53,931 nt of DNA from the NCBI GenBank assembly GCA_964634885.1, contig CAZWLN010000031.1:1-53931 (forward strand), given 5' to 3'. The translations under genes and the position numbers were made by a program. The stretch comes from DAINRZ01 sp964634885. GTDB lineage: Bacteria > Bacteroidota > Ignavibacteria > Kapaibacteriales > UBA2268. The notes below the pieces were generated by a model, which searched no databases, had not been told where the DNA came from, and was given only the letters and a program-made list of their open reading frames with translations. The stretch's first letter is position 1; the number at the start of each line of letters is the position of its first letter. Shown here in pieces: positions 7,445 through 16,503 of the stretch.

Positions 7445-8887
7445 ATGCTTAAGAAATCGATGATATTGATATTAGTCATTCTCTTCCATTCTTCCGGTTT
7501 GCTTTCACAGGAAATCCTCTGGGAAAAGACCTATGACCTGCCGAGGGACATGTCGATGGATCATTTATACGGCATTACAAGGTCCGAAGACGGCAATCTT
7601 TTTATTATGTACACATTGAATGATTCATTGATTGGAAAGTTCTCGCCTGCATTAATGAAGGTAACACCCGAGGGTGAAATGCTCTGGTCTTTCTATAAGA
7701 TTGGACAAAATAGTATTATTCCAGGCTTTATAACCGAAGACAACGGAAAAGTCAAATACTATTGCAATGCTTGTTCTGCCAGCTCGTATTCGAATTCCGG
7801 CTATCCACCGCATATATTTGAATTGAATTCAGGCTGCCTGGCAGCCGAACACTATGAAAAGGATGATTACGGCGCTCAACAGGAACTGGCGGGAGCAATT
7901 CTGCTGACGAAGGACAATATCCTGCTGAATGTGTCCAATAATAAATGCAACATCATTGTAAAAGAATACGACAGCCAGGCCATTTACATCAGGCAGATTG
8001 TGTTCGATACAACTACTTTTCCATACTATCCGACAGACCTCTTCCAGGACAGGGATTCCAATATATATATTTTTGGGAACTGCAAATACAAGAATGATTA
8101 CAAATGTTTCGTAATTAAAATGGACAGGAACTACAACATTCTCTGGAAGATGGCAGATACATTGGAGGAGGATAATTCTCTCTATAACCTAGTGACTTAT
8201 AATGAGGACGGTTCTTTTACCATTGTCAGCAGGATGGTACCTTCCTATAGCAGTGATACGGCGAAGTTCAGATTGATCTATAAGCGCTATGACAATCGCG
8301 GGGAATTGCTTGTCAATAAGCAGTATTATTACAATTACCGCTATGTTCACCTTTACGACCATTACCGGAACAGCGACGGCTCTTCATTGGTGACAGGATA
8401 CAAGGGGAGATCCAACAATTTGTACTACTATCTGATGAAAATCGACAGCCTGGGTGAAATCCTCTGGGAAAAAACCTGGGGGGAATATGTAACATTGAAT
8501 TGTATTTATGCTGTCCTTGCAACTGAAGACAATACAATCTACGTTGCCGGTCAGATTGAATCGGTACCTTACCTTGCCTGCCTGAAAGATGGCGTCACTG
8601 GAATTGCGGGCGCCGCCCCGCATCATAATTCCACAGGCAGAGGCTCAGCCTATCCCAATCCTGTGGGCAGAACCATAACCACAGAAATAGCCCGTGGATG
8701 TCCCGGAGAAGTCGCAGTAGAATTGTACTCAATTGACGGCTCATTCATTAAAACCCTGTTCCGTGAGAATATGGATTCTGGCAATTACAAACTCTGCCTG
8801 CCGTTGCCGGATGTCGCTCCCGGAGAGTATTCTCTCGTCCGGCGCGCCGGGAAAGAAATCAGCAGTGAAAATATTATTATCAGATAG
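7445..8887 (+). CDS. T9SS-secreted repeat protein
   Basis: A 480-residue exported protein with signal peptide MLKKSMILILVILFHSSGLLSQ and a mature start EILWEKTYDL. The body has loosely repeated propeller-like blocks (ITRSEDGNLFIMYTL, LMKVTPEGEMLWSF, LMKIDSLGEILWEKTWG), in which tracks of the form KID-x-G-x-xLWEKT recur. The C-terminus is a type A sorting domain (AYPNPVGR, LYSIDGSFIKTL, APGEYSLVRRAGKE). It is 15 nt upstream of, and homologous in layout to, the next gene; the two 480-residue proteins are probably diverged tandem duplicates and co-transcribed. Predicted surface or released protein; ligand unknown. Confidence 0.75.
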   Translation: MLKKSMILILVILFHSSGLLSQEILWEKTYDLPRDMSMDHLYGITRSEDGNLFIMYTLNDSLIGKFSPALMKVTPEGEMLWSFYKIGQNSIIPGFITEDNGKVKYYCNACSASSYSNSGYPPHIFELNSGCLAAEHYEKDDYGAQQELAGAILLTKDNILLNVSNNKCNIIVKEYDSQAIYIRQIVFDTTTFPYYPTDLFQDRDSNIYIFGNCKYKNDYKCFVIKMDRNYNILWKMADTLEEDNSLYNLVTYNEDGSFTIVSRMVPSYSSDTAKFRLIYKRYDNRGELLVNKQYYYNYRYVHLYDHYRNSDGSSLVTGYKGRSNNLYYYLMKIDSLGEILWEKTWGEYVTLNCIYAVLATEDNTIYVAGQIESVPYLACLKDGVTGIAGAAPHHNSTGRGSAYPNPVGRTITTEIARGCPGEVAVELYSIDGSFIKTLFRENMDSGNYKLCLPLPDVAPGEYSLVRRAGKEISSENIIIR

Positions 8888-8902
8888 TGAGGAAAAAACA
8901 AT

Positions 8903-10345
8903 ATGAATAAATTGATAATTGCATTATTATTTCTATCGGTAATGCCGCTTGCCGCCCAGCAGTTGGTTGTGGAAAAAACGTTTCCCCCGCCCGATTCTAC
9001 AAGGATTAGTAGTCTCGATCTAATAAAGAATCTTGCAGATAATAATTTGCTTCTGGCTTACAAAGTTAGAGGCAATGTTGCTGTGACACATAATTACATG
9101 AAGAAAATCACACCGGAAGGCAACGCTCTCTGGGAAAAAGAATACTACATTAAGAAAGCGCTTGTACCAAAGCAAATTACAGAAGAAAGCAACGGCGGCC
9201 TGACTTTTCTCTGCCACATGGCAGAATATGTATTAGGTTGCAGTAGTGCAATTCATGACTATACTCCCGCATATTTCTTTTTTGACAGGGAAGGTAATCT
9301 CAAAAGCAAGCAATTTGACTCTACTACGACAATGATAAAAAAATCGGGCGACGCCAGCGTCTATGTAAAACCTGGGGATAATTACATACTTATCAGCTTG
9401 CACCGAGGGGTATTCTTAGTAAAGGAATTTGACAGCGATCTGCAGTTCCTTGATTACCATTACTGCGACACCCTGGACGGTTATTACTCGCCCTTAGCCG
9501 CCTATCCGGCAGGAGACGGCTACATCGTCGTCGGGCAACACACAAGGAAAGGCTACTGGCCGTTCATTGGAACATACAGCCGTGAGCACCATAGAAAACA
9601 GCTATTCATCGACTCACTCTCAGGCGTCAGCCCCATTTTTGCCTCTGCCGGCCCTTCCGGTACAGGCGTCTGCGTCATGACGATGATCTATGATAAGGTA
9701 GATTCGTCGAAGCAAAGAATGGTATTGAAGCGATACGACAACGAAGGCAGCCTGAAGTTCAGCTACGAATACAATGCGCTTTATCTTTACCCTAAGCGTT
9801 TTCTTAATCTGGACGACGGCGGCTATCTCATCGCCGCAGATTCCCTGAGGGAAATTGCCCCGAAAAAATTCAGGTATTACTGCTGCCTCCTGCGTATTGA
9901 CGAGAACGGAAAATTGTTGTGGAAGACGACATTGGGTAACGACAGCTCCAATACATTTATTGAAAACTTCATCTATGTCCCGGGCGGTAACTATTACTTT
10001 TCTGGTAAGATGGGGGACAGCCTTTATTACGCTCATGTCAGGGATTACACGCTTGGCATCGATGACGAAACCTCTGTCCCTGCAAATACAAATATTACGG
10101 TTACGCCTAATCCGGCATCGGATAAAATAGATTGTTGCGTAACAACGGACAGGATCGGAACACTACATTTCTTTCTGTACAATGAAAACGGAAAGGAGAT
10201 AATGAAAAAGGAATTCAACAAGACAGGCATCAGTCATTCATTTCCCGTCGTCCTGGACAAGACTGTAGCGCCAGGAGCATATTTTTACAGAGTAACGATA
10301 AAAAGTAACACGGTGTCCACCGGTAAGGTGGTTGTGAGCAGGTGA
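8903..10345 (+). CDS. T9SS-secreted repeat protein, tandem paralogue
   Basis: A 480-residue exported protein, the same length as its upstream neighbour. Signal peptide MNKLIIALLFLSVMPLAAQ, then LVVEKTFPPPD. Propeller-like blocks include MKKITPEGNALWEKEY and LLRIDENGKLLWKTTLG. The C-terminal sorting domain starts TVTPNPASDK and continues LYNENGKEIMKKE and APGAYFYRVTIKS to the end. It starts 15 nt after the preceding stop with no promoter visible between them, so it is probably the last gene of the second cassette operon. The start is supported by GTGAGGAAAAAACA upstream. Ligand unknown. Confidence 0.75.
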   Translation: MNKLIIALLFLSVMPLAAQQLVVEKTFPPPDSTRISSLDLIKNLADNNLLLAYKVRGNVAVTHNYMKKITPEGNALWEKEYYIKKALVPKQITEESNGGLTFLCHMAEYVLGCSSAIHDYTPAYFFFDREGNLKSKQFDSTTTMIKKSGDASVYVKPGDNYILISLHRGVFLVKEFDSDLQFLDYHYCDTLDGYYSPLAAYPAGDGYIVVGQHTRKGYWPFIGTYSREHHRKQLFIDSLSGVSPIFASAGPSGTGVCVMTMIYDKVDSSKQRMVLKRYDNEGSLKFSYEYNALYLYPKRFLNLDDGGYLIAADSLREIAPKKFRYYCCLLRIDENGKLLWKTTLGNDSSNTFIENFIYVPGGNYYFSGKMGDSLYYAHVRDYTLGIDDETSVPANTNITVTPNPASDKIDCCVTTDRIGTLHFFLYNENGKEIMKKEFNKTGISHSFPVVLDKTVAPGAYFYRVTIKSNTVSTGKVVVSR

Positions 10346-10980
10346 TTAGTGGCTGGTGGCTGGTTGTTGGTGGTCAGTGGCCGGTGGCAGAGAGTGTGTT
10401 TTTCCCCCGCCTTGGATAAGGAGGAGCTTAGATAATTACGAATGAAGAATGAAGAATGACGAATGTAAGAATAAGCAGTGCTGGAGCGTCTTTTTCCCCG
10501 CCTTGGATGAGGCGGGGGTAGGGGGCGGTTGGATTCTTTGTTCGTCAAGTCAGATGTCAGAAGTAGAGACAGGTCTCAGACCTGTCTCACACCATTTTGA
10601 GCGCAGCGAGACCGGCGTTGACAATGCTGAATTAAAGAGGTTTCCCCGCCTTGGATAATGAGGGGGTAGATAATTACAAATTACGAATTTGTGCTTAACC
10701 TGTTTCACGACAAGAAAGACAAATGTAAATCATTGCATTGTGCCACTTTATAAAAAAATAATTTTATATAATTACTTTTTTCCATGGCATCAATAAATAT
10801 CTGACAATTAAACGGATACTTTGATTGTCCCGAAAAGTAATCGCAATCGCCCAATCCTGCTAACTATAATTGTTACAATTATTTCCGGCGATTTTCTTAT
10901 ATTGTGTACGGAGTTGTTGCTCCGAATATTTTTGTCATTTTATTGACAATATAAATTGTTGGATTACATTAAGGGCCTTT
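10346..10980. other. Gene-free spacer with repeats
   Basis: 635 bp with no supported gene. It contains a short GTGGCTGGT minisatellite with a CCCCGCC-TTGGATAA repeat (10345-10430), the second 179-bp repeat (10454-10632), a third CCCCGCC-TTGGATAA copy at about 10642-10670, and then about 300 bp of AT-rich sequence before the GNAT gene that should hold its promoter. A frame opens at 10870, upstream of the chosen GNAT start, but its extra 37 residues look non-coding. Confidence 0.6.
10454..10632 (+). repeat. 179-bp direct repeat, copy 2
   Basis: Same length and orientation as 2881-3059, with about eleven mismatches by eye. The perfect palindrome GAGACAGGTCT (10566-10576) / AGACCTGTCTC (10578-10588) and the CCCCGCC hairpin are fully kept. 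As a direct repeat it brackets about 7.4 kb, including the whole second secreted cassette. Confidence 0.85.
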
Positions 10981-11751
10981 ATGGAATGTATAAGGATAAT
11001 TGACACTAATGCTGCCAATATCCACCATCATAGTCTCTGTGGCTACAAAAACAGTAAGAACGAAGGTTACAGGAAGAAAGTCGAGTGGCTTAAGGAGAGG
11101 TACACTGAGGGATTAAGGTACAAAATACTCTATTCGGACAAAGACGGCGACATCGGCGCCATTGAATATATTCCCGGGGAATATGCCTGGCGTCCCGTCG
11201 AGGCAACCGGCTATTTCCTGATACACTGCATTTTCATTCTCCCCCGCGAATACAAAGGCAAAGGCTACGGCTCACTGCTGGTGGAAGAGTGCCTGAAAGA
11301 CGCCACGATGAGCGGAAGGGATGGAGTTGCCGTCGTTACAAGGAAAGGAACCTGGATGGCTGGCAGGGACCTGTTCATTAAAAAAGGATTCGAAGTGGCC
11401 GACACGATGGAACCGGACTTCGAACTGCTGGTAAAAAAACTCAGCCCTTCTGCCCCGACTCCGGCTTTTGTGAAAAATGACGGCAGAAGCAAGGCCGATT
11501 ACCCCAAGGGCCTCTATATGTTCCCTTCCAGCCAATGCCCCTATTCGGACAAAGCGGAAAAGGAAATTGCTGAAACTGCAAAATCAGACTATGCAATAGA
11601 TATCAACATCGTGAAAATCGGCAGCTGCAGGGACGCCGCTCAAAGCCCATGTGCTTTCGGTACTTTCTGCATGGTGTACAACGGTGAAGTCATCGCTGAC
11701 CATCCCGTCAGCAAAACAAGATTTAAAAACATCATGAACAAGCTCATTTGA
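10981..11751 (+). CDS. GNAT N-acetyltransferase with YoaP-like thioredoxin-fold domain
   Basis: A 256-residue cytoplasmic protein from the ATG at 10981; upstream in-frame residues to 10870 look non-coding. The N-terminal half is a GNAT acetyltransferase with the acetyl-CoA motif region FILPREYKGKGYGSLLVEEC (V/I-x-P-x-x-R/K-G-x-G/A-type loop). The C-terminal ~80 residues match the YoaP-like domain: GLYMFPSSQCPYSDK with a possibly redox-active Cys, then CAFGTFCMVYNGEV and a closing HPVSKTRF motif. This fused architecture is widespread in bacteria, but its acceptor substrate is not established to my knowledge. It stands alone between a repeat region and the next gene and is probably monocistronic. 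Confidence 0.85.
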   Translation: MECIRIIDTNAANIHHHSLCGYKNSKNEGYRKKVEWLKERYTEGLRYKILYSDKDGDIGAIEYIPGEYAWRPVEATGYFLIHCIFILPREYKGKGYGSLLVEECLKDATMSGRDGVAVVTRKGTWMAGRDLFIKKGFEVADTMEPDFELLVKKLSPSAPTPAFVKNDGRSKADYPKGLYMFPSSQCPYSDKAEKEIAETAKSDYAIDINIVKIGSCRDAAQSPCAFGTFCMVYNGEVIADHPVSKTRFKNIMNKLI

Positions 11752-11923
11752 ACCGGGCCTGAGTCGTCATTCCTTTCACTGGCGATCCCCCTGGCTGGTT
11801 TGATAAATGATTTCATCATTTTTCACTTTCCTCTGCATTATTGTTTGAATTTTTTTCTCTTGTTTTTTTTAAAAAGAAAAAGAGTTATTTTATATGAAAG
11901 TGTATATTAAAACGGAGGATTCA

Positions 11924-12469
11924 ATGAAACTGAGAAAAGATGATTGCATAGCCTTAGTAATAGATATACAGGAGAAGCTGTTCCCCTTCATCGAAGGAAA
12001 AGACAGGATGGTTCAGAACCAGCTCCGGCTCATCGGTGGCTTGCAGGCGCTGGGTGTCCCGTCGATCGTAACGGAGCAGTACCGCAAAGGCATAGGCCCT
12101 ACCATCTCCCCGATAATAGAATTGATCGGCGACAAATTTGAATACATGGAAAAAATGGAATTCAGCTGCTTAGAGAATGAAGCCATCAAAGAAAGAGTTA
12201 TGGCTACCGGCAGGAAAAATATTATTATTATCGGCATCGAGGCTCATGTGTGCATTCTACAGACTACGCTCGACGCCCTTGAAGCCGGGATGAAGCCTGT
12301 CGTTGTCGCTGACTGCACCGGCAGCCGCCTGGCCGCCAACAGGGATATTGCACTCGGGAGGATGCGCTCTGAGGGAGCGGTAATCACCAGCTATGAATCT
12401 CTCCTGTTCGAATTGCTGGTTCGCTCCGGCACACCCGAATTCAAAGAGATTTCAAAGCTTGTAAAATAA
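11924..12469 (+). CDS. Isochorismatase-family cysteine hydrolase
   Basis: A 181-residue protein of the isochorismatase-like cysteine hydrolase superfamily (nicotinamidases, YcaC-type enzymes). The start is fixed by a strong GGAGGAT 6 nt upstream of the ATG at 11924; the frame opens earlier at 11894 but without support. The family catalytic triad is visible: Asp14 in LVIDIQEKL, Lys77 in YMEKMEF and Cys110 in IGIEAHVCILQT. Length is typical of the short YcaC-like branch. The substrate cannot be read from sequence; nicotinamide, other amides and ureido compounds are known for relatives. Its neighbours give no pathway clue. Confidence 0.9.
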   Translation: MKLRKDDCIALVIDIQEKLFPFIEGKDRMVQNQLRLIGGLQALGVPSIVTEQYRKGIGPTISPIIELIGDKFEYMEKMEFSCLENEAIKERVMATGRKNIIIIGIEAHVCILQTTLDALEAGMKPVVVADCTGSRLAANRDIALGRMRSEGAVITSYESLLFELLVRSGTPEFKEISKLVK

Positions 12470-12647
12470 GTGGGCATTTGTAAAAAGAAATACTGTAATG
12501 GGGTTCAGGCAGGAGAATTAAAAAATAACAGCGGCCCCTCGCCCTGCCTGCGGTTTACGCATTGTCCGGGCTAATAATAGTCCTCCATCGGTAAAAAATA
12601 TTCTTTCTCCTGTAAAATATAATTTGCGTATCTCCCAATTTTTCAAT

Positions 12648-12677
12648 TTGTTTGTATTATTAAGATACTCATAATAT
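12648..12677 (+). promoter_or_regulatory. Putative sigma-70-like promoter of CHAT gene 1
   Basis: TTGTTT (12648-12653), an 18-nt spacer and TAATAT (12672-12677), 24 nt before the ATG at 12701. The same boxes and spacing recur before the paralogous gene (16450-16479), which makes the assignment more credible. The following GAAAGGGATATTATT ribosome-site region is also identical in both. Confidence 0.55.
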
Positions 12678-12700
12678 TAAGAAGTGAAAGGGATATTATT

Positions 12701-15700
12701 ATGTTTAAGAGCCTTTCTTTCACCGTATTTACAGTACTATTCCTTCTTTTGTCCGATTTCAATTGCGTTGTCGTTTTAGCCCAGGAACCCGCGAAACCGT
12801 ACTCCTGGCAGGAGATGAAAGATTCCAGCAAGTTCTATGAAAAAGCACGCGATTATGGAAGCGCTTTAAACTGGTGCGAACAGGCGCTTGCTTCTGCCTG
12901 TAAAGAGTTGGGTGAAATGGACACGATTGTAGCCGATCTTGCAGGAAAGCTGACGTATCTCTCCTGGCAGCTTAGAAAGTATGAGCTTGCCCTGAAATAT
13001 GCACGCATGGACAGCACAATCAGGATTCAGGCGCAAGGACCCGATCATCCGGCTTTTGTAATTCTTTACAAGAATCTTGGCGCCCAATATGATGGACTGA
13101 ATGATTTTGCTGATGCCGAATCTTCATATAAACATTCTGTGGAAATAGCCAGGAAATTATATAAAACCGATGATGCCGATCTTGCTTCAAGCATCAGCAG
13201 TTTAGCCGTTTTCTATTACAATAGGGGTAAGTATTCACAGGCAGAGCCTTTATATAAAGAATCTCTTGAAATGAAAAGGCGTATCTTCAAAGAAGACAAC
13301 CCCAGTTTAGCCCTGAGTATCAATAATAATGCGGCTTTCTATATAAATATTGGGAGATATAATGAAGCTGATACATTATTCAAAGAAGCATTGGCAATGA
13401 ACAGACGTTTATACAATGAGGACCACCCGGAACTGGCCAGAAGTATTAATAATCTGGCGTATTTCTATTATACCAGAGGTAATTTAGCTGAGGCTGAACC
13501 CTTATACAAAGAAGGCCTTGAGATGGGCCGCCGGATTTATCAAACTGATAATCCATATTTAGCTGCCATGATATTCCAGGTTGCGAATTTCAGTTTTAGC
13601 GCCGGCAATTTCAACGAAGCAGAATCATTATACAAAGAAGCCCTGGCAATGAGAAGGCACCTCTACAAAGGAGACCATCCCGACCTGGCCATTAGTATAA
13701 ACGATCTTGGTGGCTTCTATGAGCGTATCGGCAATTACAACGAGGCGGAAACTTTAATTAAAGAAGCTTATGCAATGAGAAAACGAATTTACAGGGGAGA
13801 CCACCCTGAGTTGGCCAACAGCCTGAACGATATGGCTGCATTGTATAAAGACAAAGGCGATTATTCTGAAGCTGAGCCGCTATTGAAAGAAGCTCTTGCT
13901 ATGAGGAAGCGTATATTCAAAGGCGATCACACTGTTGTAGCAAAAACTTTAAGCAACTTGGGTATTTTCTATAAACTAATAGGAAATATCAGGGAAGCAG
14001 AGCCACTGTACAAGGAAGCCCTTGCAATGCGGCAGCGCCTTTTCAAAGGAGACCACCCCGACCTCGCTGTGAGCATCAATAACATGGGTGTTTTCTATAA
14101 TGAAATTGGAAACTTTGATGAAACTGAACTTCTCTATAAAGAGGCTCTTGCAATGCGACGTCGCCTTTTCAAAGGAGACAACCCGGACCTCGCTGTGAGC
14201 ATCAATAACCTGGGTTTTTTCTATAATGAAAAAGGAAAATACTCCGAAGCAGAACCTCTGTTCAAAGAAGCTCTCGCGATGCGCCGGCGGATGTTTAAAA
14301 CCGACAATCCGGACCTGGCGCAAAGCATTAATAATATTGCATTTTACTATATGAATGTGGGCAATTACACCGAAGCAGAACCTCTGTTCATCGAAGCCCT
14401 TGCAATGAGCAGGCGCCTTTTCATGGACGACAATCCGGATCTGTCCCAAAGCATGATAAACCTGGCTTTTCTTTATTACAAAACCGGCAGGAACAGTGAT
14501 GCAGTCCCATTATATGAAGAAGCTCTCGCAATGCGCCGGCGCCTGTATAAAAATGATCATCAGGATTTGGCTGCTACTATTAACGATTTGGCTATTGTGC
14601 TGGGTACCAGTGGCAATCATTCCGATGCAGAGCGGTTATTAAGGGAATCGATGGATATGTACAGGAATGTTTTCAATAACCAGTCAGCTAATCTGTCTGA
14701 AAATGAAAAAGACAAGTATTGGAATACAATGAAAGGTAAATTTGAATTACTCCTGAATTATACACTATTGAATAAAAAAGAAACGACTGAGATTCTCGGC
14801 TATACTTATGACAATCTTCTTTTTACCAAAGGTATTCTTGCATACTCTACAAAGAAGATGAAAGAGAGGATACTTTCCTGCAATGACAGCAATGCAACCG
14901 GCTTATTTATTAAATGGTCGGACCTTAAAATGTTTATTTCCAAACATTCTACACTTACAGCCAATGAGTTAATAAAGAAGAGAATAAACCTCGATTCACT
15001 GGAAGCAATTGCAAACAATCTGGAGAAGGAGCTGTCACAGATGTCCTCGTCTTTTGCCTCTGAGGTAAAACTGAAGTATTTCACCTGGCAGGACGTACAG
15101 AAATCACTTAAAAAAAATGAAGCTGCTGTCGAGATCGTCCGGTTTAGGCGCTCTGACATGAAAGGCAATACAGATTCGGTTTGCTATGGCTTCCTGATTG
15201 TGAAACCGGGTAAAAGCGGAAATAGTATCAAATTTGTTATTAATCAAGACGGCAGAAGCCTTGAAAATAATTTTGCCAAACAATATATAAGCGACCTTAA
15301 TAAGAAAATCCGCAATGAGAATTACTACGATCAATACTGGGCGAAGATTGCAGCGAACCTGAAAGGGGTGAAAAAGGCCTATATATCTCCCGATGGTGTC
15401 TATAATCAACTGAACCTGGCTACTCTATTCAACCCGGTAACAAAGAAATACCTGATTGACGAACTCGACCTGCAATTGGTTACTTCTACCAGGGATATAA
15501 TTAATCAAAGTCCAAATGAAAAGTATGATAATACAGCTGTACTAATCGGCAATCCACTATTTAAAATCGAAAAACCCGAAGACATAAAAATCAAAGCCAA
15601 TACCGAAAGCAAATTAAGCGACGACTATTATCTCAGCGAGGAAGCAGAACTGACAATGCGGTCGGGCATCTATCCGCTACCGGCCACTGGTGTTGAAATC

Positions 15701-16312
15701 GGGAAAATAGCTTCTCTTCTCGCTGATAGAAAATGGAAAGTGGATATTTTTACGCAGGAAATGGCGATTGAAGATGCTGTAAAAAAGGCAAACAGTCCTC
15801 GTGTCCTCCATATTGCTACTCACGGCAAGTTCCTGAGCGACATCGATAGAACTTCATCCGTATTTGGAGGGTCGTTTGACAAACAAAAAGCAGGAGGCAA
15901 CCCGCTTCTGAGGTCGTTTCTCGTTTTTGCCGGTGCAGACAGCCCCGATTCTATCAAAAAGAAACTTAACAATGACGACGGCTTCCTTACAGCCTACGAA
16001 GCCATGAACCTGAATCTCGACAAGACCGAGCTGGTGGTTCTCTCTGCCTGTGAGACGGGCCTGGGCGAGATCAGGAACGGTGAAGGTGTGTACGGGCTGC
16101 AGCGTGCCTTCATCCAGGCAGGAGCCAAAACGGTCATCATGTCGCTTTGGTCTGTCAGCGACGAAGCAACACAGGAATTGATGAGCATATTCTACAAAGA
16201 GTGGCTCGGGGGAAAAGCTAAGCGCGATGCCTTCAGGACTGCACAGATGAAACTGAAGGAGAAATACCCCAGCCCATATTACTGGGGCGCTTTCGTGATG
16301 GTGGGTGAGTAG
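12701..16312 (+). CDS. Exported TPR-CHAT domain protein (caspase fold)
   Basis: A 1203-residue protein. Signal peptide MFKSLSFTVFTVLFLLLSDF... ends near AQEP. Residues ~115-665 carry 13 recognisable 42-residue tetratricopeptide repeats of the kinesin-light-chain type (consensus EAEPLYKEALAMRRRLYKGDHPDLA). A linker follows, then a CHAT domain with the caspase-clan dyad His1041 (LHIATHG) and Cys1117 (LSACETGLGE) and the end motif YYWGAFVMVG. CHAT domains are peptidases related to caspases and separase; TPRs bind partners. The intact dyad suggests an active protease outside the cytoplasm, but its target is unknown. Paralogue of the next gene, 191 nt downstream, with the same promoter and 3' end. 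Confidence 0.9.
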   Translation: MFKSLSFTVFTVLFLLLSDFNCVVVLAQEPAKPYSWQEMKDSSKFYEKARDYGSALNWCEQALASACKELGEMDTIVADLAGKLTYLSWQLRKYELALKYARMDSTIRIQAQGPDHPAFVILYKNLGAQYDGLNDFADAESSYKHSVEIARKLYKTDDADLASSISSLAVFYYNRGKYSQAEPLYKESLEMKRRIFKEDNPSLALSINNNAAFYINIGRYNEADTLFKEALAMNRRLYNEDHPELARSINNLAYFYYTRGNLAEAEPLYKEGLEMGRRIYQTDNPYLAAMIFQVANFSFSAGNFNEAESLYKEALAMRRHLYKGDHPDLAISINDLGGFYERIGNYNEAETLIKEAYAMRKRIYRGDHPELANSLNDMAALYKDKGDYSEAEPLLKEALAMRKRIFKGDHTVVAKTLSNLGIFYKLIGNIREAEPLYKEALAMRQRLFKGDHPDLAVSINNMGVFYNEIGNFDETELLYKEALAMRRRLFKGDNPDLAVSINNLGFFYNEKGKYSEAEPLFKEALAMRRRMFKTDNPDLAQSINNIAFYYMNVGNYTEAEPLFIEALAMSRRLFMDDNPDLSQSMINLAFLYYKTGRNSDAVPLYEEALAMRRRLYKNDHQDLAATINDLAIVLGTSGNHSDAERLLRESMDMYRNVFNNQSANLSENEKDKYWNTMKGKFELLLNYTLLNKKETTEILGYTYDNLLFTKGILAYSTKKMKERILSCNDSNATGLFIKWSDLKMFISKHSTLTANELIKKRINLDSLEAIANNLEKELSQMSSSFASEVKLKYFTWQDVQKSLKKNEAAVEIVRFRRSDMKGNTDSVCYGFLIVKPGKSGNSIKFVINQDGRSLENNFAKQYISDLNKKIRNENYYDQYWAKIAANLKGVKKAYISPDGVYNQLNLATLFNPVTKKYLIDELDLQLVTSTRDIINQSPNEKYDNTAVLIGNPLFKIEKPEDIKIKANTESKLSDDYYLSEEAELTMRSGIYPLPATGVEIGKIASLLADRKWKVDIFTQEMAIEDAVKKANSPRVLHIATHGKFLSDIDRTSSVFGGSFDKQKAGGNPLLRSFLVFAGADSPDSIKKKLNNDDGFLTAYEAMNLNLDKTELVVLSACETGLGEIRNGEGVYGLQRAFIQAGAKTVIMSLWSVSDEATQELMSIFYKEWLGGKAKRDAFRTAQMKLKEKYPSPYYWGAFVMVGE

Positions 16313-16449
16313 GCTGTTGCTGCCGGTAAAAGCTGCAATTGATCGATTGCCCTGATTGTTTTCATTTTGAAAATTATACAAAGGATTTTCCTATGATTCT
16401 TTTAATTGATCATGTTGATTTTTAATTTGCATATCACTTATATTTTCAA

Positions 16450-16479
16450 TTGTTTTGCATTTATAAAAACTCATAATAT
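16450..16479 (+). promoter_or_regulatory. Putative sigma-70-like promoter of CHAT gene 2
   Basis: TTGTTT (16450-16455), an 18-nt spacer and TAATAT (16474-16479), 24 nt before the ATG at 16504. Identical boxes, spacing and distance to the start as for the upstream paralogue, while the surrounding bases differ. This argues that each CHAT gene has its own promoter. Confidence 0.55.
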
Positions 16480-16503
16480 AAAAAAAGCGAAAGGGATATT
16501 ATT

